Shown: positions 35,401 through 45,705 of the stretch, in pieces
How positions within the stretch are numbered: the first letter of the stretch is position 1
Layout: every line of letters starts with the position of its first letter
NCBI RefSeq assembly: GCF_947179165.1
Contig: NC_077240.1
Location: 55,996,501-56,060,500, forward strand
Length of the DNA: 64,000 nt
Origin: Solanum dulcamara
Taxonomy: Eukaryota; Streptophyta; Magnoliopsida; Solanales; Solanaceae
Direction of reading: 5' to 3'
Position numbers and translations under genes: made by a program
The notes under the pieces: model-generated
The model's database searches: none
Told to the model about the DNA's origin: nothing
The model's input: only the letters and a program-made list of their open reading frames with translations

Positions 35401-35532
35401 GAGAAACTCCCTTCTATTGATAAGTAAAAAATAAGCCTTCTCTGTCGGGATAACACCCATGACGTCAACAATCTTTTGGATTCATTCTATAAACTCTTGT
35501 TTATGTTCGTCCACCTTTGAACAATGAAATTC
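32401..35532 (-). repeat. Seven-copy tandem array of a ~447-bp gag segment
   Basis: Unit starts (ATTGCGGTCC on the + strand) fall at 32401, 32848, 33295, 33742, 34201, 34648 and 35105, so the periods are 447, 447, 447, 459, 447 and 457. The seventh unit is about 30 bp short. On the minus strand each unit encodes the core gag domain of block D (from KVDKHPQEFIE to DKVVKECRTA), with the same in-frame stops in every copy. Longer units carry an 11-bp insertion (about TAAAAAATAAG). The segment joining units (CCTTGACTACCTTATTCCTTG) echoes a word within the unit. Copies look about 97-99% alike. Confidence 0.95.
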
Positions 35533-35790
35533 CAGATGATTCATCTTAGTCAAGTCTCGTACTATTATTGCCATGCTACCGATATTTAGTTTCACGAGAG
35601 ATACAACCTCACGATTATCTTATGCCACCATGGCTTAGATTAGCACTTAAAAGCATTGCTAAATTCAGCATGAGAGACTTGATTGGCTAAAACATCAATT
35701 AGAGCTTGAGCTACTTGACGCTCCTTATCTTGATTCATGCCCCATATCAACAGAGCTCTTCTTTGAAGTATGATTCCAAAATGCATAGAA
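35533..35790 (-). pseudogene. gag: Gag N-terminal part feeding the tandem array, block D
   Basis: Minus-strand text from about 35770 reads LLIWGMNQDKERQVAQALID, then ANQVSHAEFSNAF and RDLTKMNHLEF before entering the array at 35532. This matches the layout of plant gypsy gag N-termini (a stretch resembling Q.Q..NAEF, then R.NPPEF.GSK). Stops and a frameshift lie between about 35600 and 35640. It shows the array sits in the right place within gag rather than being inserted elsewhere. Confidence 0.6.
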
Positions 35791-35879
35791 CATTAGTTAG
35801 AAGGAAAACTTATAGAGTTTAACTCTAATGAACGACTTAAGAGTGATGAAAAAAATAAGCTTTTAAACATCTCGTAGTC

Positions 35880-36170
35880 TAAACAAGATTGACCCTAGGC
35901 ATGAAATGGAACATTGGATGTCGAAAGACCATAAACAAGCCTCTTAGCATATGAATTCCTTAAACCACATTGTATTAATGTTAAACAAAGGCAAAAGGTA
36001 AGTTTGGAAAGCAATCTTATATTAACAAACTCAAGATAAAAAGATCTGAGAATAATATTTGAAAAGAAAAATAGACCACGCTAGTATGACATAGTCTCTA
36101 ATGACATAGATGGAGCATAAGACATGCCTTATCTAACAACAAATCTAAAAGAAATACTATCTGAATGAAA
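35880..36170 (-). repeat. LTR-end fragment inside block D
   Basis: Words such as AAGACATGCCTTATC, ACATAGTCTC and AAGCCTCTTAGCATATG follow the order found at the U5 ends of the D LTRs (27700-27910; 36730-36960). This suggests a second element's LTR end, followed in the minus direction by its own leader and gag (35790 leftward). Confidence 0.5.
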
Positions 36171-36179
36171 ATATCACTC

Positions 36180-36500
36180 GAGCGACACTCCTAAGTTGAC
36201 AGGCCGCTATCTCCTCCTTCTCCTCCGAAGATATCCCTTTAACATCCCTTATATTATATACCTCATAAAATAATTCTTTAGGATCCTCATCAACTTTCAA
36301 ACCATGGAACTCGGGAGGGTTCATCCTTGTGAATTATGTAACTCGTAAAGCTTGTGTGATCACCTTTAGAGGATTCATTACTCTTTAGTTGGCCATCACA
36401 TGAAATAAAATTGTGATAGCGGTACAAAACTCCTCATTAGTTACTTGATCGAGAAGAGAACCATTATCTTGAGGTACTAGTCTTCTTGGAGGTATGTTTT
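36180..36500 (-). pseudogene. gag: Second gag start, block D
   Basis: Minus-strand text from about 36500 includes VPQDNGSLLDQVTNEEFCTAI, then RMNPPEFHGLKVDEDPKELFYEVYNI and SEEKEEIAACQL. This is the gag N-terminus seen in element G1 (42779 onward). It stops at about 36180 against an LTR fragment. One stop lies near 36392. This is the gag belonging to the PBS at 36700. Confidence 0.7.
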
Positions 36501-36699
36501 ATGAAAATTGCAAAGAACAATAATTAGGGAAAAAAAGTCATAGAACACACTCTACAGCACGACATATATCATGAAAGAAGTGCAAATTTCCTTAATCGTA
36601 TTATAGCCTCCTATTCAGAAGTGCGGCGTGCTTCACATCCATGATTAAGAATTTACTTGACGTGGTATGTTGGATACCCAAGGACATCTTAAACCTTGT

Positions 36700-36711
36700 G
36701 CTCTAACACCA
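36700..36711 (-). other. Primer-binding site, block D
   Basis: The minus strand reads TGGTGTTAGAGC, two changes from TGGTATCAGAGC, four bases inside the LTR end at 36716. Confidence 0.75.
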
Positions 36712-36715
36712 ATTT

Positions 36716-38945
36716 TGTAACCACCCAAATAAGGACCTAGTCATAACACGGTGATCGAAACCCCAATGGGCTCCAACCGAGCCTCTTATCATATTATAAA
36801 GCATGCATAAGGTAAAGTAAATGCGGAAATATGATAAAAGAGTCTAGAACATGAATAATAAACAAAGAGTGAACCCTAACAACATAGACTCAACATTTGT
36901 CCAATTACTGCATTTAATCATGAACATAGGCGGGGGCTAAGACATGTCTCTAGCTCAACCTCAAGTAAAGAAATAAATGTATTTGGAAATAAATGACTTA
37001 TAAATTGCCCTTGATGGATAAGAACTCACCAAGACTTCGCCGAAAGAACTCAACTAGCCACTTAGATGGATTTGATCCACAACCTCAAGCCTTACATTAT
37101 GAGACAATGTAGGCAACAATATGCATTAGTATGTTTGAATGTACTAAGTATGTGGGTATGACATCAAATATATATCATAAGATGCAATAATAGAAAATAT
37201 ACATGATAAAAAGGTTAAGTGAAGTCATGAGGAATACTATGATGATCAAAAGCATGTAAAATACATAATTGAAGATTAAAAAATAATATAATAATCATAT
37301 ACATATGTGGGATAGGAACCAAAACTCACAATAAGACCATGCGAGCTATAACATGGAATCCTTCTGTCTCCCTACACAACGAAGAAATAGGGGAATCTAC
37401 TTGCCAAGGTAGACTCTACCCCTCTAGGCGGGTCATGTACATATGCGATACATATCCACTAGCTAACCCATAAGGTAACCTACAGTGGCATGTAGTTTAA
37501 GAGACATGAGGCTGCTACTAAGTCTTTTGGTAGGCCCCCACCTCAAGTCCACTTGGTGCTAAATCTAATTCTATGGAATACGTATCATAACATAGTACTC
37601 ATAGTTAGCATATATCATAGACATGATTATAGGTTTGAAATTCATAGAGTAGCTCATTTCATAACATAAATGTAATGTGAGTATTGGCCTTCCACTTTAC
37701 AAATTATAGTTGCATAATACATATCCTTAGTCCCTAGGTCACCACATAGGGCCCTAAGTCACATTTTCCATAATTTGGATGAAAATCATAATTTAAACAT
37801 ACTTACAATTCATGATCATAATTCATAATTAAAATTAGAGTAAAATTTCATATACATAATCAATTTATTTGAAAACTATAAAAATTCCTTGAATCATAGG
37901 ACTCCAAGATCATAATTCATAAAATTCATCATACGAAATAGCTTCATGCATGGGCTTTTATAATTTATATTGAAATCGTGTAATTTACGTAGAAACATAC
38001 TTATAATGCTCATAAATACTAACTAAATACGAAATCGAATCATCCCAACATAATTCATCAAAATTGAAGTTTTAAAAGTAATGAGATTTCTGGAGATTTT
38101 TGAAAGAAAACTTGGAATCCATGAGTGCAAGGGACTAATGAATAAATTCACACATATCTTGATTGAAATTGGACTTGAATTTGAGAAAGGAGACATGATC
38201 TTGAAGAAACCGTAATCAATGCTTGAAGAACTCTTGAGGACCTTGGGAGAGAAGTCTAAACTTTGTTCGGGAGATAATGAGTGAAAATAAAGAGTTTAGG
38301 AGTATTTATGATCCATTTCATAATGAACTAGTCCTTAAAAATATCCACATACATTATTAGAATGTTAGAAAAATACCAAACTACCCCTCATTAGAATTCC
38401 AAATCGAGCACTTCTATGAATGAAGTCTAGGGATTGTAGACGCAACAATGAGTCATAGAAATGACTCATCCTACAAGCCCTGCAAAAACCCTAAAAAATT
38501 GAGTCTATGATATTTTGTTATGAGTCATGTTTACAACGTGTCGTTGCATTTATGAGTCATCAAAGTGACCCATCTTGCAAGTCTGAATATCCTGCAATTT
38601 GAGGGTCTCTGAAGTTGCACCACGACTAATTTCTATGAGTCGTAAACTACTCTACGACTTGTACTGTGGAGTCGTAGATAAAGTATTGAGGGTGACACCC
38701 TAAGTTCAAGCTACTTTGCTCAATGATCCATTTTACGAGTCATCATTTTCTCTACAGGTCATAAATAGACTCGTCAACCCCACGTTTGCCTTAGGCACAT
38801 TTCCAATTCTGAACTCATGTTTACGACCCATTTGTAGGATTTGTACAAGTACCTACAAGTCATAAACAAACTCATATACTTGGGGTCAGTGGTCTTTTCT
38901 TGAGATTTTCCTTTCTTTTGACTTTTCATCTTACGGGGTATTGCA
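36716..38945 (-). repeat. Block D 5' LTR
   Basis: + strand text starts TGTAACCACCC and ends GGGGTATTGCA. It aligns with the left D LTR: both pass through the phrases GCATGCATAAGGTAAAG / GCATAAATAAAGTAAAA, GACATGAGGCTGCTACTAAG and TGGGGTCAGT. It contains CTACGACTTGTA / GAGTCGTAG words at about 38620-38690. Confidence 0.75.
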
Positions 38946-39273
38946 CCTTTATTTGTGTACTCATACTATATTTCTGCATCTTTTTCTGATGAAGTTTCCT
39001 GGATGTGCCACCCTTCATGAGTTTTTGTTCATCTTTGGCTATTATAGACTTGGGTCATGGTGAGCTTCTGGCATTCAAAGACTTTTTATTTTTCCTCTTT
39101 TACGATGACTTGTATTTTTTATTTTGATTAGTCAATTCTGGTGTGTATAGAACCTTTATGTACTTAGTAACTCATATATAGGTGACTCTAGGTCCAGGGT
39201 TAGGTTTTATGTAATTTTTTCCTCTTTAACTTTAAGGCCTCTTTCGTATATTTTGTATTGTATTATAGATCTA
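38946..39273 (+). repeat. Element H 5' LTR, left fragment
   Basis: Text such as GTACTCATACTATATTTCTGC and GAGCTTCTGGCATTC recurs in the R-U5 parts of the A, B and C LTRs (near 7850, 15425, 17735, 27095). It is cut on the left by block D and on the right by solo LTR F; it continues at 47707. Confidence 0.6.
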
Positions 39274-40405
39274 TGTTAAGACCCGAACCATTTTTTTTTA
39301 TATATATATATAGGATAGTATCATATAATTATTAATTTTGCAAAGGTGTTAAGTTTAATTAGTTAGTGTGGGAATAAATTTTAAGAGGAGTTAAGGTCAC
39401 AACAATTCTCTAGCATAAAGTTGAGTAGAAAGCTTTCTTAGCGATTGAGTTGCGATATAATATTTTACTTGGGTAAACTTCAAATGATAATATATCCTTG
39501 AATATATAGAGTTAGATGGACCATAACCTATAAAATTAGAGGTCTATGAATACTCTTTCCAATGCTAACAAGTTTGCCTCAGTTAAATTTTGGAGTAAAA
39601 AGTTATGCCCATTTCAGTTAAATCCTGTAAGATAGTCACACTTTTATGGACACATATATGACTAGTATAAGTTTTGACGAATCATGAAGCCATCTGTGAA
39701 AGCTTGTTGCATTTTTTAAAAAACTTTTTACACTTCTTCCAAGGTTATGTTGGTCCTTTTCAAAGCCTTTTATCTTTATTCTAAATTGTTTTTGGTGTTT
39801 TAAAGGATTATATCACTGAACTAACTAGTTTCAAATCATCAATCTAAATATCCAAATATGAAGAAATTCTCTCAAAACTCACTAAGGAGTCATCTTCTCC
39901 ATTAAGAACCTTAATGCTTTCATGTCAAAAAATTCAAGAATCAATAGAAGTCGTTCAACCAAGGTTCTCCCAAATTCTTCCACTCTAAGAACTCCATAAA
40001 AGAGTTTTTATTCTCAAGATTAAGAACCAAGATCCCAAGATCAAAGATTTCCTCGAAGAAAAGTAGTGTTCTTCCTCAAAGTCAACAGAAATCAAGTCTC
40101 CATCAATTTTTTCAGTCTAATAGTTTTATAATAAGGTATGTAAGTCTAATCATGATGTTGTACTGAGTTCCTCCTCATTCCCTACATCTTCGTTCAATCA
40201 GTATGAGTTTGAGATTGAGTGTAAATCCCGTTATATTGAGTTTTGGAGTTTATTATGCAATCTTTCGTTTAGTTCCATACATATTTATTTATATTGAGAT
40301 TATTCCTATAAGTTCAAGTTTTCTTGAGATTGTTGTTCATGTTTGTATTCACATATTGACTATTTGCTTTGATTATTTCTATGCATTATTTTGAGACAAA
40401 AGAAG

Positions 40406-40410
40406 GATAT
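40406..40410. repeat. Target-site duplication of G1, left (GATAT)
   Basis: Identical to 46503-46507. Confidence 0.8.
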
Positions 40411-42561
40411 TGCAACATTACTCAAAATGCTCATAAGTGCCTTAAGAATAACTTGGGAATAAGCTGCTTGCGTAATGCATTATCCTTATTCTTTTTAGAA
40501 AATCCGAGTCAAAAATATCGATTAGGGGGTCTAAACCTACTGGAAAATGGTCTCGATGGATATTTTAGGATTCGTGTATCGAAAGATGGATTTTCTTAAA
40601 AATTACACAAAATAGTGAGGTGCGCAGCATGTCCGTGTCGCCCACTTGTTCCCATTCAATATAATTTTTTCCCGACACAAAATCTGGCCATAATCTCATT
40701 CGCTAAAAAATAGCCAATACAGGAGCAGCTCCGTGTCACGGACTTGGGCAGAAATTTTTATCTGAATTCAGGTTTTAAGTAAGGACACTTTAGGTTTTTT
40801 TCTAATTATTAGTTAATGAACCTGAACATTTTTAGCGCCTAATTCTACTCTATAAACTACCCTAAACCCTTAATACCATTCATTCTTCTACAGTCACCTA
40901 CTCAAAAATTTCTCTATCTACAAGGGCTCCTATGGATTCCATTGAAGACTTCAAAGAAATTCACTCAAGCTATCCATCAAAACTCTCAAATTCTTTGGTT
41001 TTCTTACTCAAGGTATGTGGGTAATTGATCCTAGGGTATTTTCACCCATTGAACCCAACAAATTCTCTACTTTTTCAATCAATTAAAGTATGCATTCTTA
41101 TGGTTTTATGATCACTATTCCAATTGCATGAATTATGATTCAACTTATGATTATGAGTCTATTTTAACATAAATTGATAGTTATTGTATTGAATTGAAGA
41201 GTTTTTTCATAATTTTTCCTATATTAATCATTAAGGTTCATGTTATGAATATGGGTATTTCCAATTATACTTCTAATGATATTATCCTTATGGATTATGT
41301 TAGGGCTGATAGAAAGTATATGATCATACATGTTTTCAAGTTATTTTTTCATGATTTTCAAGTCAATTGATCATGCATTCATGTTTTACCCTAATTTTCA
41401 AGTATGAATTATGATTATGTATTTCAACTATGATCATGAATTATAAGCATATTCTAAATCATAATTTTCATGCAAATTATGAAAAAGGTTACGTAGGGCC
41501 CAATGAGGTGCCTTAAGGAATGATATGAATTATGTATGAATTACGACTATGGAGATATGTTATGTATTATGGAAGGAGAATACTCGCATTGTAGTTATGT
41601 TATGACAATGAGCTATTCTATGATTTTAAACCTATGATCATATCTATGATGTATATTAACTATGATTACTATGCTATGTATGTATTCCGTGGGATTTGAC
41701 TTACCACCAAGTGGACTTGAGGTAGGGGCCCTACCAAAATCCCTAGTAGGAACCTCATATTTCTTCAACTACATGCCAACATATGTTCCCTTCAATGCCT
41801 AGCTATTGGATCCACATATAGCGTATGTTATGACCCGCTTAGCAGGGTAAAGTCTACCATGACAAGTAGATTCTCCTATTTCCAGTGTAGGTGCAAAATC
41901 GAGATTCCATTTTATAGCTCACATAGTCTTATTATCGCTTATGGTTCCTATCCCGCATATATATGATCTCGTATGAATTTCATGATTTAAACTATGCTTT
42001 TCAAATACTTTGGTCATTATGATTTTCTCATATTTTACTTACCTCGCCTTATCATGTACTTTACTTGACCATTGCAAATTCTATTATCTACGTTGCATGT
42101 CATGCCCTCATACTTAGTATATTCAAATGTGCTAATGCATATGTTTTGCCTACATTATCTCATAATGTAGGGGTTGAGGTTGAGGATTATATCCATCGAT
42201 GTGGCTAGTTAAGACTTCCTATCCGACGAAGTTGTGGTGAGTCCTTATTTATCGGGGACTAGTTATCAAGTTGGCTGTTGTTTCCAAATACTTTTGGTTA
42301 TGGTTCATTTTGAGGGTGACCTAGGGACATGTCTTATCCCCCACCCATGTTCATGAGAAGAGACATCTAGTTGGACAAATATTTAGAGTCTATGTTTTCA
42401 TATGACATTATATGTTTATGATTCATGGTTTATACTCTCTTATGATGTTTCCGCTTTTACTTTATCTTATGTATTCTTATGATATAAACAAGAGGCTTGG
42501 TTCTAGACTTTTGGGGTTTCTATCGCCATATTATGACTAAGCCCTAGGTCGAGTCGTGACA
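40411..42561 (+). repeat. G1 5' LTR
   Basis: It starts TGCAACATTACTC and ends GTCGTGACA. It holds a palindrome GTCCGTG/CACGGAC-like word at about 40728-40742, a TATA-like TATAAAC at 40851, and a strong donor-like AAG|GTATGT at 41011-41018. The 3' half matches 45706-46502. Confidence 0.85.
40851..40857 (+). promoter_or_regulatory. TATA-like box, G1 5' LTR
   Basis: CTC TATAAAC TACCC lies about 160 bp before the donor-like AAG|GTATGT. The position within the LTR is plausible for the core promoter; transcription would start near 40885. Confidence 0.5.
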
Positions 42562-42565
42562 AACT

Positions 42566-42577
42566 TGGTATCAAAAC
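42566..42577 (+). other. Primer-binding site, G1
   Basis: TGGTATCAAAAC, two changes from the TGGTATCAGAGC consensus, four bases after the LTR end. Confidence 0.75.
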
Positions 42578-42778
42578 ACAAGGTTCAAGTGTCCTAGCGT
42601 GTCCAATATGCCGCATCTAGTAGACTCTTATTCATGGTTGTGAAGTTTGCCATATCTATGAATAGGAGGCCATGATATGTTTTAGGAATTCTCACTTCAT
42701 TCATGATCTATGTGGTGTGGTAGAGTGTATTCTAAGACTTCCTCTCCCTAACGATTGTTCTTTGTGATTTTCAGAAAA

Positions 42779-43925
42779 ATGGTTCAAAGAACACGACCGT
42801 TGCAAAGGGGAAACAATTCTAATGAAGCCCAAGCTCCCTCGGATCCTCAAGATAATGGTCCTCTACCAGACAAAGTGACTAATGTGGAGTTCTGGACCAA
42901 CATTTCTATGCTAGACATAGCGGTGACCAAAGAAGGGGTTGCGGCTTCTCCCAATAGTCATACTTAGGCCTCAAGAGTGAGGGACTTTGCAATAATGAAT
43001 CCTCTATATTTTCTTGGCTCAAGGTTGATGAGGATCCTTAAGAATTTATAGATGAGATCTATAAGATAGTGAATATCATGGGGGTGTATTCAAAAGAGAA
43101 ATCGAAGTTGGCGGCTTACTAACTTAAGTCTGTTGCTTAAGTTTGGTATACTCAATAGAAGTTGCAGAAGGTGGATGAAGGTCCTATTAAATGGGAAGCT
43201 TTCAAACTTACTTTCCTTGATCACTTTTTCTCTCTTGAGCTAAGGGAGGCTAAAGTGTTAGAGTTCATAAATCTTCGACAAGGAACTATGGAAATGAGGG
43301 ACTTTGCCCTCAAGTTTACTAAGCAATCCAAGTATTCTCCTTCATTGGTTGCTGACCCACGTGCCCAAATGAGCCAATTCATATCGAGGGTGTCCGACTT
43401 GGTTTCTAAGGAATGTCTTACCACTCTTAAGGAGATGGACATATCTTGGCTCATGACCTTTTTCGAACAAATTGAAGGAGAAAAGAAGATGAGAATGAGG
43501 GGTTCTAAGAGGGCCCGATATGAAGGTGGGTTCTCCAAAGCTATGATCGGTAGTTGTAGTGGCAGCTCTCAACAAGGCCAATATTCAGGGAAGAAGTTTG
43601 CTAAGGATAGGGTGCCATACCTTAAAGCTCAAGAAGGAAAAGGTATAAATGCTAATAGCCTTTCCTATCCAAATGTGTAAGGTGTGGAAAGAATCATGCG
43701 GGTAAATCCTTGATGGGAATGGGTTCTTATTTTGGATGTGGAAAGATGGGCCACAAGAATCCCTAGTTCCCTTATGTTACCAACAAAGGCGGAGAAGGTC
43801 ATCCTCAAGGAGGCCAAGTACAACAATGTGCCCAAGATCAACCTACAAGTGGTCAACGCAATAACCAATTCTATTCTCGTCATGCTAGAAAAGATATGGA
43901 TAAGACTTCCAATGTAGTCATGGGT
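42779..43925 (+). pseudogene. gag: Degenerate gag, element G1
   Basis: The ATG at 42779 follows TTGTGATTTTCAG, a textbook acceptor-like sequence ending five bases upstream. The first open stretch (42755-42967) covers the N-terminus. After a stop at 42965 and frame changes, the core gag domain is open at 43162-43680: WEAFKLTFLDHFF, ELREAKVLEFINLRQG, FALKFTKQSKYSP and ISWLMTFFEQIE are all family hallmarks. Two zinc knuckles follow at about 43675-43765 (CVRCGKNHAG and CGKMGH), each missing its last Cys, with a stop in the second. Confidence 0.8.
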
Positions 43926-44470
43926 ATGTTACGGGTCTTTAACTTTGATGTTTATGCATTGCTTGATCTTTGTGCCAACTTGTCTTTTGTTACTCCTTAC
44001 CTTGCTATAAGATTGATGTGTGCACCGAAGTATTAGTACAATATTTTTCGGTTTATACTCCTGTTGGTGATTTGGTAGTAGCTAAGAGAGCCTATAGAAA
44101 TTGTCTCATATCGATTTTGCACAAAGTTATTCCATGTGATCTTATTGAACTTGACATGATTGATTTTTACATCATTCTTGGTACGGATTGGTTACATGCC
44201 ACCTATGCATCTATATGTTGTAGGACCTGTGTGGTTAAGTTTTACTTTTATAATGAGACTATTCTTGAATGGAATGGTAATGATTCTGTGGTCAAGGGTC
44301 GATATATTTCATATCTTAAGGCCTGGAAAATAATTTCCAAAGGATGCATCTATCATATTATGCGAGTTAGGAACGTTGATTCCGAAACTCCTACTCTTGA
44401 GTCATTCCGTATAGTTAATAAGTTTTGCAATGTATTGCCCAATGATTTTTCTGGTATTCCTCTTGAAAGG
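43926..44470 (+). pseudogene. pol: Degenerate aspartic protease, element G1
   Basis: The active-site region at about 43956-43995 reads ALLDLCANLSFVTPYLA: the Asp is kept but the Gly of the D-x-G motif is Cys. A frameshift separates this from the open frame 43970-44635, which carries the flap region and the hallmark LDMIDFYIILGTDWL at about 44150-44195. The frame continues into the RT N-terminus (INFGIHLLPDTQPISISPYRMA at about 44475-44540). Confidence 0.75.
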
Positions 44471-45330
44471 GAAATTAACTTTGGCATACATCTCCTTCCC
44501 GATACCCAACCTATTTCTATTTCTCCTTACCGTATGGCTCTAGTGGATCTTAAGGAGTTAAAAGACCGATTGAAGTATTTGCTAGATAAGGGTTTCATAA
44601 GGCCAAGTATTCCACCATGGGGTGCTCCTATATAGTTTATTAGGAAGAAAAATGGGTCACTCTAAATGTGTATAGACTACCGGCAATTGAACAAGGTTAT
44701 TATAAAGAAAAAATATCTAATTTCGAGGAAAGATGACTTGTTTGTTCAATTACTAGGAGCAAGTTACTTTTCTAAGATTGATCTCTATTTTGGTTATCAT
44801 CAATTGAGGGTAAGAGAGTGTGATATTCCCAAAATGGCATTTTGGATAAGGTATCGTCATTTTGAATTTGTAGTAATGTTGTTTGGTTTGACAAGTGCAC
44901 CCGCTATTTTTATGGATTTGATAAATCATATTTTTAATCCATACTTGGACATGTTTGTTGTGGTGTTCACTTATGACATCATGATTTATTCTCGAACTGA
45001 GGATGATCATACAGGTCACTTGAGGATTGTGTTGCTAACATTGAGACAGATGCATTTATTTTCAAAATTTAGTAAGTATGAGTTTTGGCTAAGGGAAGTT
45101 GAATTTCTTGGCCATGTTGTGTCTAATGATGGTATTAAAGTAGATCCATAGAAAAAACAGAGGCGGTTAAGAATTGGCCTAGACCATTATCTGCTTCGGA
45201 CATTATAAACTTTTTGGGCTTATACGAATACTATAGAAGTTCTGTTGAAGGGTTTTCATCTGTAGCTCACCTTTAACTGAGTTTACTCAAAAAAAGTTAA
45301 AATTTCAATGGTCGGATGAATGTGAGAAGA
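44471..45330 (+). pseudogene. pol: Degenerate reverse transcriptase, element G1
   Basis: The N-terminal segment ends LLDKGFIRPSIPPWGAPI, then a stop at 44633, then an open frame 44666-45151. Motifs in order: [23 protein letters not shown] (catalytic Asp kept), [15 protein letters not shown], and FTYDIMIYS in place of F.DDI..YS, so the first Asp of the catalytic pair is Tyr. The thumb ends [21 protein letters not shown] stop at 45149 and frameshifts to about 45330 follow. Stops are few compared with element C. Confidence 0.85.
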
Positions 45331-45705
45331 ATTTCAAAACATTGAAGGATCATCTTACATTGACTTCTATTTTGACATTGTGCGATGGTTCAAATGGATT
45401 TGTTATTTATTGTGATGACTCACGTGCTGGTTTGGGTTGCGTCTTGATGCAACATAGTAAGGTTATAGCCTATGCCTCTAGGAAAATTAAAGGTCATGAA
45501 AGGAACTATCCAACCCATAATCTTGAACTTGCAGAGGTTGTGTTTGCTTTGAAATTTTGGCACCATTATCTCAATGGGGTACATGTTGATGTGTTTATAG
45601 ACCACAAAATCTTGCAATATGTGTTTAGCCAAAGGGACTTGAACCTTAGGCAAAAGAAGTGTCTGGAACTCTTCAAAGACTATGACATGAGTATATTGAC
45701 TTCAT
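45331..45705 (+). pseudogene. pol: RNase H of element G1, cut at its end
   Basis: Open from 45342. [14 protein letters not shown], then [31 protein letters not shown], then [23 protein letters not shown] are in perfect family order. The catalytic acids (D in CDDS, E in LELAE, D in FIDHK) are all present. After KDYDMSIL the text leaves the RNase H/integrase linker at about 45703 and becomes LTR (ATGGCCTAGCTATGTGCC). The ending is therefore a deletion fusion and not a natural stop. Confidence 0.85.

Larger units (their letters stand above)
27522..38945 (-). mobile_element. Block D: mosaic minus-strand gypsy-type element
   Basis: Outer LTRs are 27522-30192 (3' LTR) and 36716-38945 (5' LTR), with a PBS complement beside the right one. 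The interior is not a simple gag-pol. Reading right to left it has a gag start, an LTR-end fragment, another gag with a tandem array and a SINE, an LTR fragment from the J family, and an integrase tail. Most of pol is gone. No convincing 5-bp duplication joins the outer ends. The exact left boundary is uncertain because the C LTR end and the D LTR start overlap in TGACA. Confidence 0.65.

Noticed and set aside
32401..35532. CRISPR-like array
   Set aside because: Units are ~447 bp of contiguous near-identical gag sequence without unique spacers, in a plant retroelement.
27517..38950. Target duplication for block D
   Set aside because: Flanks (GATTG or CCCAC on the left, CCTTT on the right) do not agree under any boundary I tried.
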